Assembly: GCF_014695775.1 (NCBI RefSeq) | Contig: NZ_JACJOX010000028.1 | Span: 186,001-250,000 of the forward strand | Reading direction: 5' to 3' | DNA length: 64,000 nt | From: Leptolyngbya sp. FACHB-60 | GTDB taxonomy: Bacteria; Cyanobacteriota; Cyanobacteriia; Phormidesmidales; Phormidesmidaceae | In this document: positions 16,303 through 25,514 of the stretch, one piece after another | How positions within the stretch are numbered: position 1 is the first letter of the stretch | Layout of the letters: every line of letters begins with the position of its first letter | Made by a program: the position numbers and the translations under genes | Notes under the pieces: generated by a model | The model's input: the letters and a program-made list of their open reading frames with translations, nothing else | The model's database searches: none | Told to the model about the DNA's origin: nothing

Positions 16303-16878
16303 GTGGCACAAGCCCAACCCCAGCTCAAAACCTTTAGCGACTTTCTCGCCTACGCCCAGGAGGTCGAAGGCTACTACGAACTCACTAACGGAGAACTGGT
16401 TGAAATGCCGCCGGAGTCTGACGAAAACCTATATCGGGCAATGCGGCTCTACGAAGCCCTCAAGTCCGTTGTAGATATGCGACAAATCCGCCTTCAGGGT
16501 TTGGCCATAGCCATGCCGGGGCAGCCCAAAAATCGCTATCCAGACCTGACGGTGCTGCGGCCCGAGCATCCCGAGCAGATGCGTGAGCTGGGGCAAGCGG
16601 CCATTACCCTAGAGATGGCTCCCCCTTTGCTGGTAGTCGAGGTGGTCAGCCCAGGAGCCGAAAATCGCCGCCGCGACTATCTAGAAAAGCGCAACCAGTA
16701 CGAGTGGCGCGGCATTGGCGAATATTGGATTCTCGACCCAGCGGTGGGCCGGGTGACCGTTCTGAGTTTGACCCCCCAGGGCTATAGCGAAGCCACATTT
16801 GAGGGAGAATCTGTGGTTGAATCGTTTACTTTTCCCGATTGGGCAATGACCGCCGAGGCTATGCTGGCGGTGACCTAA
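16303..16878 (+). CDS. Uma2-family (DUF820) endonuclease-like protein
   Basis: The gene starts at GTG 16303, with AGGTG eight bases upstream, and encodes 191 residues, the usual Uma2 length. The PD-(D/E)XK-type core is visible: YELTNGELVEMPPES, then NRYPDLTVLRPEH (Asp), PPLLVVEVVSP (Glu in V-E-V-V-S-P) and RRRDYLEKRNQYEWRGIGEYW, ending with ILDPAVGRVTVL. Uma2 proteins are very abundant in cyanobacteria, but their role is not established. The motif order suggests an intact fold. Confidence 0.9.
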   Translation: MAQAQPQLKTFSDFLAYAQEVEGYYELTNGELVEMPPESDENLYRAMRLYEALKSVVDMRQIRLQGLAIAMPGQPKNRYPDLTVLRPEHPEQMRELGQAAITLEMAPPLLVVEVVSPGAENRRRDYLEKRNQYEWRGIGEYWILDPAVGRVTVLSLTPQGYSEATFEGESVVESFTFPDWAMTAEAMLAVT

Positions 16879-17070
16879 CGGTAGGGAAAACCTATGTGGG
16901 CTAAGCTGCACCCGGCAACTTGCGTTAACGATCTAGCTATCACGCTTGTGCTTAGTTCGAGCTGGCGCTGCGGTGGGCGGAGCTGCCCCAAAATCCTTCA
17001 TTTAACCTAACAGAGCGGTTTCGTCCCTGCCCTTGGAGTAAAATCTCGGCACAAGGTTGAGGCTGAGCCA

Positions 17071-20000
17071 ATGCTAGATCGCTTCTGGGAAGTGCTGGGC
17101 TACGTGTTTGCTCTCAACGACCAGGCCTTTCGCATTGCCACTACCGTACCAGCGGGCAGAAGCCTGGCGCTGTTAGTGGTTTTGCTGGCAGGGCTATCTC
17201 AGGGCCTTGGGCAGAGCATCGTTCTCTTCGTCAACCAGGTGCGGCCCGCTCGATTCGTGCTTAGCCTGGGCATCAACGCGGTGCTGTTTACCTTTGGCTT
17301 TTTGGCCCTGGTGTTGAGCACCTGGCTGGTGACCCTGGCTCCCTGGGCGCAGAATATGCCCTTTGGGCAGCTGGTGACGGTGCTGGGGTTGGCCTACGCC
17401 CCGCTGCTGTTTAGCTTTCTAGGAGCACTGCCCTACCTAGGGGTGCCCATTCTCAACCTGCTGTCGGTGTGGCATTTGCTGGCCATGGTGGTGGGGTTTG
17501 GGGCGATCGCAAACCTGGGCATCAGCCACGCCTTTAGCTACGTTGCCCTGGGCTGGATTTTGCTGCAAGTTTTGCAAAACACCGTGGGTCAGCCCATAGC
17601 CAACTTGGGCAAGCGCATTGCCAACCAGGCGGCGGGGGTCGATCTCGTCACCAATCGTCGAGATTTGACCGAGTCATCTCAAGCGGGGTTGGCCGAAACC
17701 TCTACCCGCTGGCACGAAGAGTTTACCCAGCGATTTGGCGCCCTCACCCAGGGGGACACGATGCCGGAACGGGTTGCTTCGCAAATCGCCACCGTCACCG
17801 GAGAACCCTCGGCCAGGGCCCTGGCCCTGGCCGGGGACTCGACCGTCTCTGTCAATGCCGGCCCAAACGGCGATCGCCTTGACGGCTTTAAGAAACTGCT
17901 AGGCCTAGGTGCCATAGCGATGCTAGCAGTGGTGGTGCTGGCGCTGCTGCGGCCCATTCGAGCCTGGTGGTTTGGCTGGTTGAGCGGCCTGCCCAGCCTG
18001 GCCCTGCTAGTGCTGAACTTTGTCTGGATTGGCATTGTCGCTCTGGTGGTGGCCGGGCTGCTGGCCCCCCTCGAAACCCTGGGCTGGTGGGCCGGCTGGT
18101 ATGACGACGAGGTCAACACCACCGTCAACGCAGGAGAACTGGCCGAACCCGTGGCCGACTCTAGCCAGGTCAGCCGCTACGTGGTCTACCTCGACGGCAT
18201 CGGCATCTCCAGCTTTGAGTACCTGCCCGATATTGAAGAATTTCTCGACACCCTCGCCCCCACCCTGCCCCAGGGCGTGGCGCTGATTCGCGGCATCATG
18301 CCCTACTCGGTGATGAATGCGCCCCTGGATGAAGATCGGCCCCTGTCGTTTCTGTGGCGCTACGCCGACAAGCTGCGCTTTGCCAACCCCATGAGCGTGC
18401 TGGGCCTGCTGGTCAACATTCGCAATGTGCTGATTGTGGGGGTGTCGGCCGACAAGCGCTATGGCCCACTTTACAACCAGGGCATTGCCCAGGTGGTGTT
18501 TAACGGCCTGATCAAAAATGGCTACCGGGTGGGCAGCGGCACCCCCGTCACGCTGATGGGTTATAGCGGCGGCGGGCAGATGTGCTGCGCCAGCGCCCCC
18601 TACCTCAAGCGGGCTCTGGGTGCTCCCATCGACGTGATTTCCCTGGGTGGGGTGATGAGCGCCAACATCAACCTGCTCCAACTGGAGCATCTCTATCACC
18701 TGTCGGGCGAGAAGGATGTGGTGGAAAAGCTAGGGCCAAAGATTTTTCCGGGGCGCTGGCGGTTGTTTCCGCTGTCGTTCTGGAACCGGGCTAAGCGGCG
18801 GGGCAAAATTTCGTTTATTTCCCTGGGGCCGGTGGGGCATCAGGTGCCGAGGGGCATTCTCGACCCCAAGCTGGTGCTGCCCGATGGCCGCAGTGCCCTC
18901 AGGCAGACCATCGACACTATCAACGCCATTCTGCGGGGCGAAATATTGGAGACCGAGCTAGAGCGGGGCGGCAAGGCCAATAACTACGACATCTTTCGCG
19001 CCACCCCTCTGGCGCAGTACCAGAGCTATCCGCTCGATCAGCGCCCTAACCCAGCGCTCTACGTGCCGATTGCCGACTGGGTTGGACGGTTAATTTTGCC
19101 CGCCAAAGCCGAGCGCTTTGGTGGCGTCTTCTACGAAATTCACCACGCGCCCGACGACCACCACAGGCTAGTGGGCCAGGTGGTGAAGCTGCGCTGGTCT
19201 GACCACCCCCTCACCCAACAAATGGTGCAGGCCGTCACCCACGATGTGCACTTTAGCGCTGATGCCGAGTACGCCAGCCGTTGTGGCGGCGTGATTAACC
19301 CGGTGCGGCTCAACCACTGGCTGCGGGTCGACCCGCTAGAATCTCTGGCCGGGTCGCTGCCGGAGGATGACCTGGTGGTGGTGGTGGAAAATCCTCAGGT
19401 AGTGCGCGATCGCGCTGGGGTAACGCTCTTGATCGCCGCTCAGCCGATGGAGGTGACGGGGCGCTACTACGGCCTGGTGCAATTTGTGGGCTCAACAGGC
19501 GACCAGTGGCGAGTACGGCACTTTAGCAAAGCGAGCCGCGCCTTTGACGGCCCTGAGGAAGTGGTGAGCCTGCCCCCAGTGGCCCCAATGGCGGTCTACG
19601 GCAGCCATCCCTCTACTACGCAAGGTCTGGAGCGATCGCCCTACAACGAGACCGGGTGGTATATCTACGGCGCGCCAAATGCCAGCGGTACCTTTGTGGT
19701 GCAGGCACTGGGGCCACGCGCCCTGTTCCGGTTACAGCCCCAGCGGGTGGTGTTTGGCGGCGCTGAGGCGGCCTACCGCTACATTCGTAAAGAGTCGTGG
19801 GCCGACGTGGTGGCCCAAAAGGGCAAGGTCGGCTCGGTGCTCTGTACGGGGCGAGACAACGGTCGGCCAGAGGCGATCGCAGCGGCGATCGATGAGTGGC
19901 AGGTGGGCGATCGCGCCCTCATCCTCCACACCTACGGCGGCATCGGCGGCAACCAGAAAGAACCCGCTGCCGCCACTCCTATTTTCTTTGGCCACTTTGC

Positions 20001-20736
20001 CTATGGTCGGGCCGAGGTGGTGCACGACCCGCTAGCAGATGAACGGCGGTTTGAGATTCGCTACTACCAGGTTTACGCCCACAACATTGACGGGTTGATT
20101 GCAGGCACCATTCACTGGTCGCGGTATCAGGGCGATCGTCAGCGGGGTTGGCTGGGTACCCGCCCCACCTGCGACATTTTGGTCAAGCTCAACTCCTTTA
20201 ACCGCAACTACTACTTTGACGACGAGCGGCGATCGCCCCTCACCCGCATGGAGGCCCATCTGCAAGCCATGACCGCCCGCTACCGCATCGGCGACGGCAC
20301 CGGCGGCACCTTTGTCGGCCCGTCAAACAACTGCTCCCAAGATTCGAATCAGGCGCTGTTTGCGAGCTTGCAGGGCACCGGCCTCAGCCTTTACCGTCAC
20401 GCCGATGCCCTGATTGATCAGCACCCCGACCAGGCCGAACCCCTGCACCAGCTTGCCCTCTTTGGCAAAGACCTCAAAGATACCCTGCAACCCTTGGGGG
20501 GCCTGCGCCCCACTTGGGAAAAGAACGAATTTAACCTGGGTAGCTCGATCGAAGACGAACCCCTGCGCAACCTACTGATGGGGCTGGGCAGCTGGCGCAC
20601 GGTGTTTCCTCGCAAGGCCAGCGATGTGGTGGTGCACAAGTTTCTCAAGTACGGCGCGTCGGCCTGGGTATTGCGCACCAGTCAGGTAGGCGGCCACGAC
20701 CCCAATCTTGAACCGATCGCGCCGATGACGTTTTAA
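17071..20736 (+). CDS. Giant membrane protein with serine-hydrolase-like and C-terminal cysteine motifs
   Basis: The 1221-residue protein has an N-terminal membrane region (hydrophobic segments between residues 25 and 175, Yip1-like in texture), a soluble loop, two more segments near 272-335, then a large soluble part. An alpha/beta-hydrolase nucleophile elbow G-Y-S499-G-G-G follows a predicted beta strand. A second motif, FVGPSNNCSQDSNQALF, holds Cys1088. Similar cyanobacterial proteins have, as I recall, been labelled predicted Abi (CAAX) family proteases, but I see no diagnostic CAAX-protease motif. ATG 17071 has GAGG eight bases upstream. The gene is GC-rich and stands alone. Confidence 0.75.
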   Translation: MLDRFWEVLGYVFALNDQAFRIATTVPAGRSLALLVVLLAGLSQGLGQSIVLFVNQVRPARFVLSLGINAVLFTFGFLALVLSTWLVTLAPWAQNMPFGQLVTVLGLAYAPLLFSFLGALPYLGVPILNLLSVWHLLAMVVGFGAIANLGISHAFSYVALGWILLQVLQNTVGQPIANLGKRIANQAAGVDLVTNRRDLTESSQAGLAETSTRWHEEFTQRFGALTQGDTMPERVASQIATVTGEPSARALALAGDSTVSVNAGPNGDRLDGFKKLLGLGAIAMLAVVVLALLRPIRAWWFGWLSGLPSLALLVLNFVWIGIVALVVAGLLAPLETLGWWAGWYDDEVNTTVNAGELAEPVADSSQVSRYVVYLDGIGISSFEYLPDIEEFLDTLAPTLPQGVALIRGIMPYSVMNAPLDEDRPLSFLWRYADKLRFANPMSVLGLLVNIRNVLIVGVSADKRYGPLYNQGIAQVVFNGLIKNGYRVGSGTPVTLMGYSGGGQMCCASAPYLKRALGAPIDVISLGGVMSANINLLQLEHLYHLSGEKDVVEKLGPKIFPGRWRLFPLSFWNRAKRRGKISFISLGPVGHQVPRGILDPKLVLPDGRSALRQTIDTINAILRGEILETELERGGKANNYDIFRATPLAQYQSYPLDQRPNPALYVPIADWVGRLILPAKAERFGGVFYEIHHAPDDHHRLVGQVVKLRWSDHPLTQQMVQAVTHDVHFSADAEYASRCGGVINPVRLNHWLRVDPLESLAGSLPEDDLVVVVENPQVVRDRAGVTLLIAAQPMEVTGRYYGLVQFVGSTGDQWRVRHFSKASRAFDGPEEVVSLPPVAPMAVYGSHPSTTQGLERSPYNETGWYIYGAPNASGTFVVQALGPRALFRLQPQRVVFGGAEAAYRYIRKESWADVVAQKGKVGSVLCTGRDNGRPEAIAAAIDEWQVGDRALILHTYGGIGGNQKEPAAATPIFFGHFAYGRAEVVHDPLADERRFEIRYYQVYAHNIDGLIAGTIHWSRYQGDRQRGWLGTRPTCDILVKLNSFNRNYYFDDERRSPLTRMEAHLQAMTARYRIGDGTGGTFVGPSNNCSQDSNQALFASLQGTGLSLYRHADALIDQHPDQAEPLHQLALFGKDLKDTLQPLGGLRPTWEKNEFNLGSSIEDEPLRNLLMGLGSWRTVFPRKASDVVVHKFLKYGASAWVLRTSQVGGHDPNLEPIAPMTF

Positions 20737-20946
20737 GGGCCCTGTCGACGACAGTGAGAATATTGTTGCCCTGAAAGCTTAGAGATGGCATACCCATGTC
20801 CGCCGCTAGAGCACGGGAAGCTAGAAACCTAAGGTCGTTATAACCAACAGCTAAGCCAAAAAAACAAGCAATAGAGGGAATGCAAATGCCGCCAGCAAAC
20901 CAATCAGTAGGGCAGTTAGCAATGCAGTTGCCACAGTTCGTTTATC

Positions 20947-21708
20947 CTACTTCTTGCCTTTCTTCTGTTTCTTGGCCTTTTTCTTCTTTCCTCCCTTCTT
21001 TCCTCGTTTGTCATCCCCTCGCAAAGCGGTTGGGCCAGCGGCAAGAATTGTCTTCACCTGATCGACAGCCTCATCAATAACCTGAGCTACCGCTTTCTGG
21101 GTGGCACTAGCAGTATCTTGGGTGGCGTCAATACGATCGCCTAAAGCGTGTCGTGTTTTACCAGCTTTGCCTTTTGCTCCGGCGATCGCATTCTCGATCT
21201 GAGTAACCACAAAGTCTCGCGTCTGATCTGCTTTCTGTCGAGTGCCGTCAACTAAATCGCCAGCCCGCTCTTGAGCAATACCAGCCATCACGGCTGCTGT
21301 TTTTTGAGCGTTTTCTACGCCCTGATCAACCTCATCAGCGGCGGTAGATCGACCATTAGCCAAGGTGCTTTTTATCGTGTTCGATGCTTCTGAGGCTGGC
21401 GAAACGGCATCGGCGATCGCCTCTTTCACCCCTCCTACAGCAGTCTTCACCGAGTGATTGAGCGGGTCGAGCTGATCTTGAAGCGTCTCTTTGGCGTCTG
21501 ATTGAGCTGCCGATTGAGAGATTTTATTGATAGCAACTTGGGAAACTTCGGCAATCACAGCCGCTGCCACAGCGGAGCCAAGCTTTCGCGGACTGAGCCC
21601 TAAAACTGTGGTATCGCCCTTGGTCTTCTTGCCTTCAGATTGGTTAACAGGTTGATCAATCTGAGTACTCTTTTTGTTTTTTTTCTTCTTAGCAAACTTA
21701 GCAGACAT
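20947..21708 (-). CDS. Alanine/lysine-rich helical protein with basic tail
   Basis: ATG 21708, with GGAGA eight bases upstream, gives 253 residues. The N-terminus MSAKFAKKKKNKK and C-terminus (KKGGKKKKAKKQKKGKK) are strongly basic. A short apolar stretch (LGSAVAAAVIAEVSQVAI) follows position 45, and the middle is a long amphipathic helix rich in Ala, Asp, Gln and Lys, resembling LEA or apolipoprotein-like proteins. The basic tails suggest binding to nucleic acid or acidic surfaces. No enzymatic motif is present. This is description rather than family assignment. Confidence 0.7.
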   Translation of the reverse strand: MSAKFAKKKKNKKSTQIDQPVNQSEGKKTKGDTTVLGLSPRKLGSAVAAAVIAEVSQVAINKISQSAAQSDAKETLQDQLDPLNHSVKTAVGGVKEAIADAVSPASEASNTIKSTLANGRSTAADEVDQGVENAQKTAAVMAGIAQERAGDLVDGTRQKADQTRDFVVTQIENAIAGAKGKAGKTRHALGDRIDATQDTASATQKAVAQVIDEAVDQVKTILAAGPTALRGDDKRGKKGGKKKKAKKQKKGKK

Positions 21709-21975
21709 GGTGTAATTCTCCGTTCCCAATCAGTAAAGTATGTCGCTAACTAGCAGCAGGCTTAAGCCACTAAGATTGCCGTAGTAGGTTGTCGCCCCAC
21801 TGTCGCTGCTTTAGCGCATGTGTTAGAGCCTTTCACCTTAACGACGGCTTAATCTCAGTGCGTCTGCTTTGCGATGGATATGCGGCACCGATGACAATCT
21901 TGATGAAGCTTATAAACTCTTTGGGAACCGCGATGCTCTACGCTTAGAACATTATTTTCCTCTAGTGCCGATCTA

Positions 21976-22791
21976 ATGCGCGTAGAAGCTTGCTGCCAGG
22001 CCCTGCTTGAACACCTGTTGCCCGACCTTGACCCCCACCGCCAGGGAGTCTGCTTTGATGTGGGTGTCGGTACCTTTGCCTTTTACTGCGAGCTGTTTGC
22101 CCAGTTAGGGTTTGCCACCGTCGCTGTAGAACCTTCCCCCACCGACAAACTGCGATCGCTCTGCCAGCAGTATCCCATCCGGCTGCTCGAGCAGTGCCTG
22201 TCCGATCGCGTCGGTACCCAAACCTTGCACATGGGCCAATTTGCCAACCTGGCCAACAGCAACTTTAGCTCCCTGGCGGCCGATTGGTTTGGAGCTTCAA
22301 CCATCACTCGCCTGGTGCCGACCCTCGATCTGGCAACTCTGCTAAAACAAGTGGCTGCTGCTCGCATCACCGCCTTTAAGCTTGATATCGAAGGCTGGGA
22401 GCCAGTCGTGATTCAGCAGTTTGCCGCGCTGCTTGCCGAACAACTACCCCAGATGGTGATGTTTGAGTACGGCGGTGGCAGCAGCCGCAACCAAGGTGAA
22501 AAAGGCTGGTCACCCAAATTTTTGACGGGTACCATGGACTGCTTGCAGACCTTGCAACAGCTGGGCTACGACTTTAGCATCATGGTGGACTATGCTGCGG
22601 GTACTCAGCCTAAGGTGTTTGACCTCCAGACCCTAGACCTAGCCCAAGAGGCCCCTTTTTACCCCAATGGGGTCTACGGCAACATACTTTGTTTTTACCA
22701 ACAGCAGTTTTCTGCCGCACGCATTCAATCGATCTGCGCGCCCTACGGCGGGGGCTTAGCTAACTGGGTAGTCAGCAAGCTGGTGTCTTAG
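21976..22791 (+). CDS. FkbM-family methyltransferase
   Basis: The 271-residue protein is a class I SAM-dependent methyltransferase of the FkbM type. Motif I is FDVGVGTFAFYCELFAQLG (residues 28-46), the acidic residue after strand 2 is in VAVEPSP, and the FkbM hallmark ITAFKLDIEGWEPVVIQQF lies near residue 140. FkbM enzymes O-methylate sugars, lipids or polyketides; the substrate here cannot be told. The first G-x-G position is G-V-G-T, close to consensus. The gene ends at a strong hairpin shared with the next, convergent gene. Confidence 0.88.
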   Translation: MRVEACCQALLEHLLPDLDPHRQGVCFDVGVGTFAFYCELFAQLGFATVAVEPSPTDKLRSLCQQYPIRLLEQCLSDRVGTQTLHMGQFANLANSNFSSLAADWFGASTITRLVPTLDLATLLKQVAAARITAFKLDIEGWEPVVIQQFAALLAEQLPQMVMFEYGGGSSRNQGEKGWSPKFLTGTMDCLQTLQQLGYDFSIMVDYAAGTQPKVFDLQTLDLAQEAPFYPNGVYGNILCFYQQQFSAARIQSICAPYGGGLANWVVSKLVS

Positions 22792-22795
22792 GGAT

Positions 22796-22821
22796 CAGCT
22801 TGAGCCGCCTGGCTCAAGCTG
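22796..22821. terminator. Bidirectional hairpin between convergent genes
   Basis: CAGCTTGAGCC (22796-22806) pairs perfectly with GGCTCAAGCTG (22811-22821) over a four-base loop, exactly between the two stops at 22791 and 22827. It lacks a T tract, but its position suits a two-way terminator. Confidence 0.65.
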
Positions 22822-22826
22822 CCAGC

Positions 22827-23480
22827 CTAGGCCCCAAACCCCTGGGGCACTTGCTCAGTGGAGTAGTAGTGCGATAGAGAGGCAATCGGCTCTTCTACCT
22901 CGATCGCACTGCCGATCGGGGCATCAGCGGCAGCGACCAGGAACGCATTGGGGTCAGATCGGTAGGCGGCCAGCAGGGCCTTCTCTTCAGTCGAGAGATC
23001 GGGTGAGCTGTCTCGCTCAATTTCCTCAAAGGTGGTTTCGATTAGCTCCATCTGCGCTTCGGCAGCGCTGAGCTCGTGGTGGGTCTCGGCATTGAGCAGT
23101 TGCTCAAGGGGTTGAAGCTCGGCCACGTGGCTGGCGAGGGCTTGCAGTCGCTCTTCGTAAGTATTGGTCAACTGCTGAAGCTCTTGCCGGTGCTGGGCCT
23201 CTTGCTGATCGAGAGCCGCTTGCAGCCGCGCTTCCTGATGCTCTAGGGCCGTTTGCATCGCCGTCTTTTCGAGTTCAGCGGTGCGCAGTTTGGCCTGGTG
23301 AGCTTTTAGCGCTTTTAGTAGCGGCACCATTTGCCCCTTTAGGGTCATGTGCTCTACATCGAGCTGATTAAAGCGCTCGGATAGCGTGATGTAGGCGCGA
23401 CAGAGTTGGGTGTAGCGCTCTACCATCTGATTGACGTGCTGAAAGTTTCTCACTGCCGTCTCCAGGCGATCGGTAACCAT
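22827..23480 (-). CDS. Coiled-coil protein of unknown function
   Basis: The 217-residue protein is dominated by heptad-rich helices from about residue 15 to 155 (for example LRTAELEKTAMQTALEHQEA, many Gln/Glu/Ala), followed by an acidic tail. It has no signal peptide or membrane segment. The context gives no functional hint: it is convergent with an FkbM methyltransferase and divergent from the zinc-ribbon gene. ATG 23480 has no strong ribosome-binding site. Confidence 0.7.
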   Translation of the reverse strand: MVTDRLETAVRNFQHVNQMVERYTQLCRAYITLSERFNQLDVEHMTLKGQMVPLLKALKAHQAKLRTAELEKTAMQTALEHQEARLQAALDQQEAQHRQELQQLTNTYEERLQALASHVAELQPLEQLLNAETHHELSAAEAQMELIETTFEEIERDSSPDLSTEEKALLAAYRSDPNAFLVAAADAPIGSAIEVEEPIASLSHYYSTEQVPQGFGA

Positions 23481-23736
23481 AGCAACATCCTGCCTATAAA
23501 GGCGAGCGAGGGGGGAGTAGAAACTAGGGTTTGATTAGCCCTGTTTACCACGTTTGTCCTTAAAAATTCAAGCCGCTGGGGACACAGTTAAGGTTAAAAA
23601 CAGGATCTGCCGACAGCCTTACCGCCGCCAGCCGGTTCTCAGTCGGCGACAGGTTGTATTTCAGGGGAGGTTTTGGTTAATGTGTCAGAATGATGGGTAA
23701 TTGTCAGCCCGTCTTTGCTCCCACCCCGGCAGCGCT

Positions 23737-24147
23737 GTGCGTACTTATAAAAGCCAAAAGATCGACCAGAACGCCGACTACCCCTGCCCTTGTCGTCGCA
23801 ATGGGTGCATTAAGCCCATCACCCTGACCGAGGCCTTTGGCTGCGATCGATGTCAGCAGATTTTTGTTGTGCAAGACGATGGCTACGTGATCGAGCAGCT
23901 TTCTACCCACTACCCCTACAAACGACTCTGGCGCTGGACGGGGCAGCAGTGGCGACTCGATCGCTCCTCCCTCAACGTGAGCTACTTGCCCCTGGTGGTG
24001 CTAGCCGCCTTTGGCATGATGGTGTTCTTTTTGCTGCTGGCCACCCTGCAAACTCCCAACGGTGCCCAATCGGTGGCGCGATTGCTGACTACCTTGGCGG
24101 TGGCGCTGGCGGTGGTGGGCATGTTTTGGCTGGCCTCTCGGCGTTAG
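23737..24147 (+). CDS. Zinc-ribbon protein with two membrane segments
   Basis: I choose GTG 23737 (136 residues) because homology-like sequence begins at VRTYKSQKIDQNADYPCPC; a TTG at 23701 is the longer alternative. Cysteine pairs in DYPCPCRRNGC and FGCDRCQQIF form a probable zinc ribbon, followed by a short DGYVIEQLSTHYPYKRLWRW domain, then two transmembrane segments (about residues 85-107 and 113-132). It stops four bases before the ProA-like gene, so the two are probably cotranscribed. The function is unknown. Confidence 0.72.
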   Translation: MRTYKSQKIDQNADYPCPCRRNGCIKPITLTEAFGCDRCQQIFVVQDDGYVIEQLSTHYPYKRLWRWTGQQWRLDRSSLNVSYLPLVVLAAFGMMVFFLLLATLQTPNGAQSVARLLTTLAVALAVVGMFWLASRR

Positions 24148-24151
24148 GCTC

Positions 24152-25408
24152 ATGGTAAACCTCACTACCCAGGCAGACTTTAGCGCGGCGGTTGAGCAGG
24201 TGCGCCGGGCCAGTCGTGACCTGGTCGCCGCCGGGTTTGACACCCAAAGCCGCCTGCTAGAGGCGGTTGCAACCGCTATTGAAGCGAGCTTTGACGACAT
24301 TCTCGAAGCCAACACCCTCGACCTGGAGGCCAGCTTAGAGATGGCTGTGCCCGAACGGGTGCTCGACTGGCTGAAGCTCACCCCCGAACGGTTGCAAACC
24401 ACCGCTAAAATTTTGCGGCGGCTGGCTTATCTGGGCGACCCCAGAGGACTGCTACACCCCGCTCCCAGTCGGCTAGGCAAGGCCGTGGCGGGCTATGGCC
24501 AGGTGGTGCCATTGGGAGTCGTGGCCCTGGTCTACGAGGCGTTTCCAGAACTGGCGGCGATCGCGGCGGGGCTGAGCCTGCGCACGGGCAACGGCCTCAT
24601 TCTCAAGGGCAGCAACGAAGCGAGCCAAACCAATCAGGTGATTTTGCAGGCCCTCCACCAGGCCTTAGACTCCCTAGGGCTATCGCCCTACTGCATTCTG
24701 TCGCTGACCGAGGAGCAGGGCGACGTCGCCCGCAGCTGGCTCTTGCAGGACCCCGGCGTCGACTTGATCATTCCCTACGGGCGGCCAGGGTTGGTGCAGC
24801 AGGTGGTGCGTCAGGCCGGAGTGCCCGTGCTGCCCACGGCTATGGGTAACTGCTATCTCTACTGGTCGCCTACAGGGCAGCTCGACACCGTCACCCACAT
24901 GGTGCTTGACAGCCATCGCGGCGAACCTGATGCGGTCAATGCTGTTGAAAAGGTGTTGGTACACCGAGGCTGCAATCCTTCGGCCCTGGTGCAGCTGTGC
25001 CACACCCTGTGGGATCAAGACTTTGAAATACTGGCTGAGGAGGAACTGCTGCCCGACCTGCCCGATGCCAAACCGGCGGTGGCCACCGACTGGAAGCGCC
25101 CATTTTTGGGTAAAACGGTGGCGCTACGCTTGGTTGACAGTGTGCAGACCGCAGCTATGCTGATCAACCGCTACAGCAGCGGCCATGCCAATGCGATCGC
25201 TACGGAGACCTACGCTGAAAGCAGCCGCTTTACTCAGCTCGCCACCAGCTCCGTCATCTATATCAATACTTCTCCCCGATTTGTGCGCAACCCAGCCCAA
25301 GCCTCCTCCATTGCCCTGGGGATGACGGCCCAGCGCGGTCGCTGCAATGGCTTTGTGGGCCTGGGTGCCTTCGTCACCACGCAGCATATTTTGCAGGGTC
25401 TTGAGTAG
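24152..25408 (+). CDS. proA: ProA-family (gamma-glutamyl phosphate reductase) paralogue lacking the usual catalytic cysteine
   Basis: The 418-residue protein is full length for ProA, the NADPH-dependent glutamate-5-semialdehyde dehydrogenase of proline synthesis. Family landmarks are GVVALVYEAFPELAAIAAGL, the LILKGSNEA strand, LIIPYGRPGLVQQVVRQ and SSVIYINTSPRF. At the active site, where canonical ProA reads QRPSxCNxxETLLV, this protein reads HRGEPDAVNAVEKVLV, so the catalytic Cys is replaced by Val. It may therefore be a divergent paralogue with another role; a second, canonical proA would be expected elsewhere. It starts four bases after the zinc-ribbon gene. Confidence 0.82.
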   Translation: MVNLTTQADFSAAVEQVRRASRDLVAAGFDTQSRLLEAVATAIEASFDDILEANTLDLEASLEMAVPERVLDWLKLTPERLQTTAKILRRLAYLGDPRGLLHPAPSRLGKAVAGYGQVVPLGVVALVYEAFPELAAIAAGLSLRTGNGLILKGSNEASQTNQVILQALHQALDSLGLSPYCILSLTEEQGDVARSWLLQDPGVDLIIPYGRPGLVQQVVRQAGVPVLPTAMGNCYLYWSPTGQLDTVTHMVLDSHRGEPDAVNAVEKVLVHRGCNPSALVQLCHTLWDQDFEILAEEELLPDLPDAKPAVATDWKRPFLGKTVALRLVDSVQTAAMLINRYSSGHANAIATETYAESSRFTQLATSSVIYINTSPRFVRNPAQASSIALGMTAQRGRCNGFVGLGAFVTTQHILQGLE

Positions 25409-25514
25409 TGCTCCTCAGGTATGGGGGGTCGCGAGCGCACAGCGTCAACACCGTTGCCTAGCTGGCTAATGAGGTTCGGTTAGGAGGTTTAGCTTCCCCA
25501 ATCAACCAGTAGAG

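Noticed and set aside
18007..18699. 230-codon minus-strand frame inside the 1221-residue gene
   Set aside because: It is antisense to a long coherent protein in GC-rich DNA, where such shadows are common, and its sequence has no family pattern.
20880..21080. 66-codon + strand ORF over the end of the lysine-rich gene
   Set aside because: It overlaps a well-supported minus-strand gene with a GGAGA ribosome-binding site and has no recognisable content.
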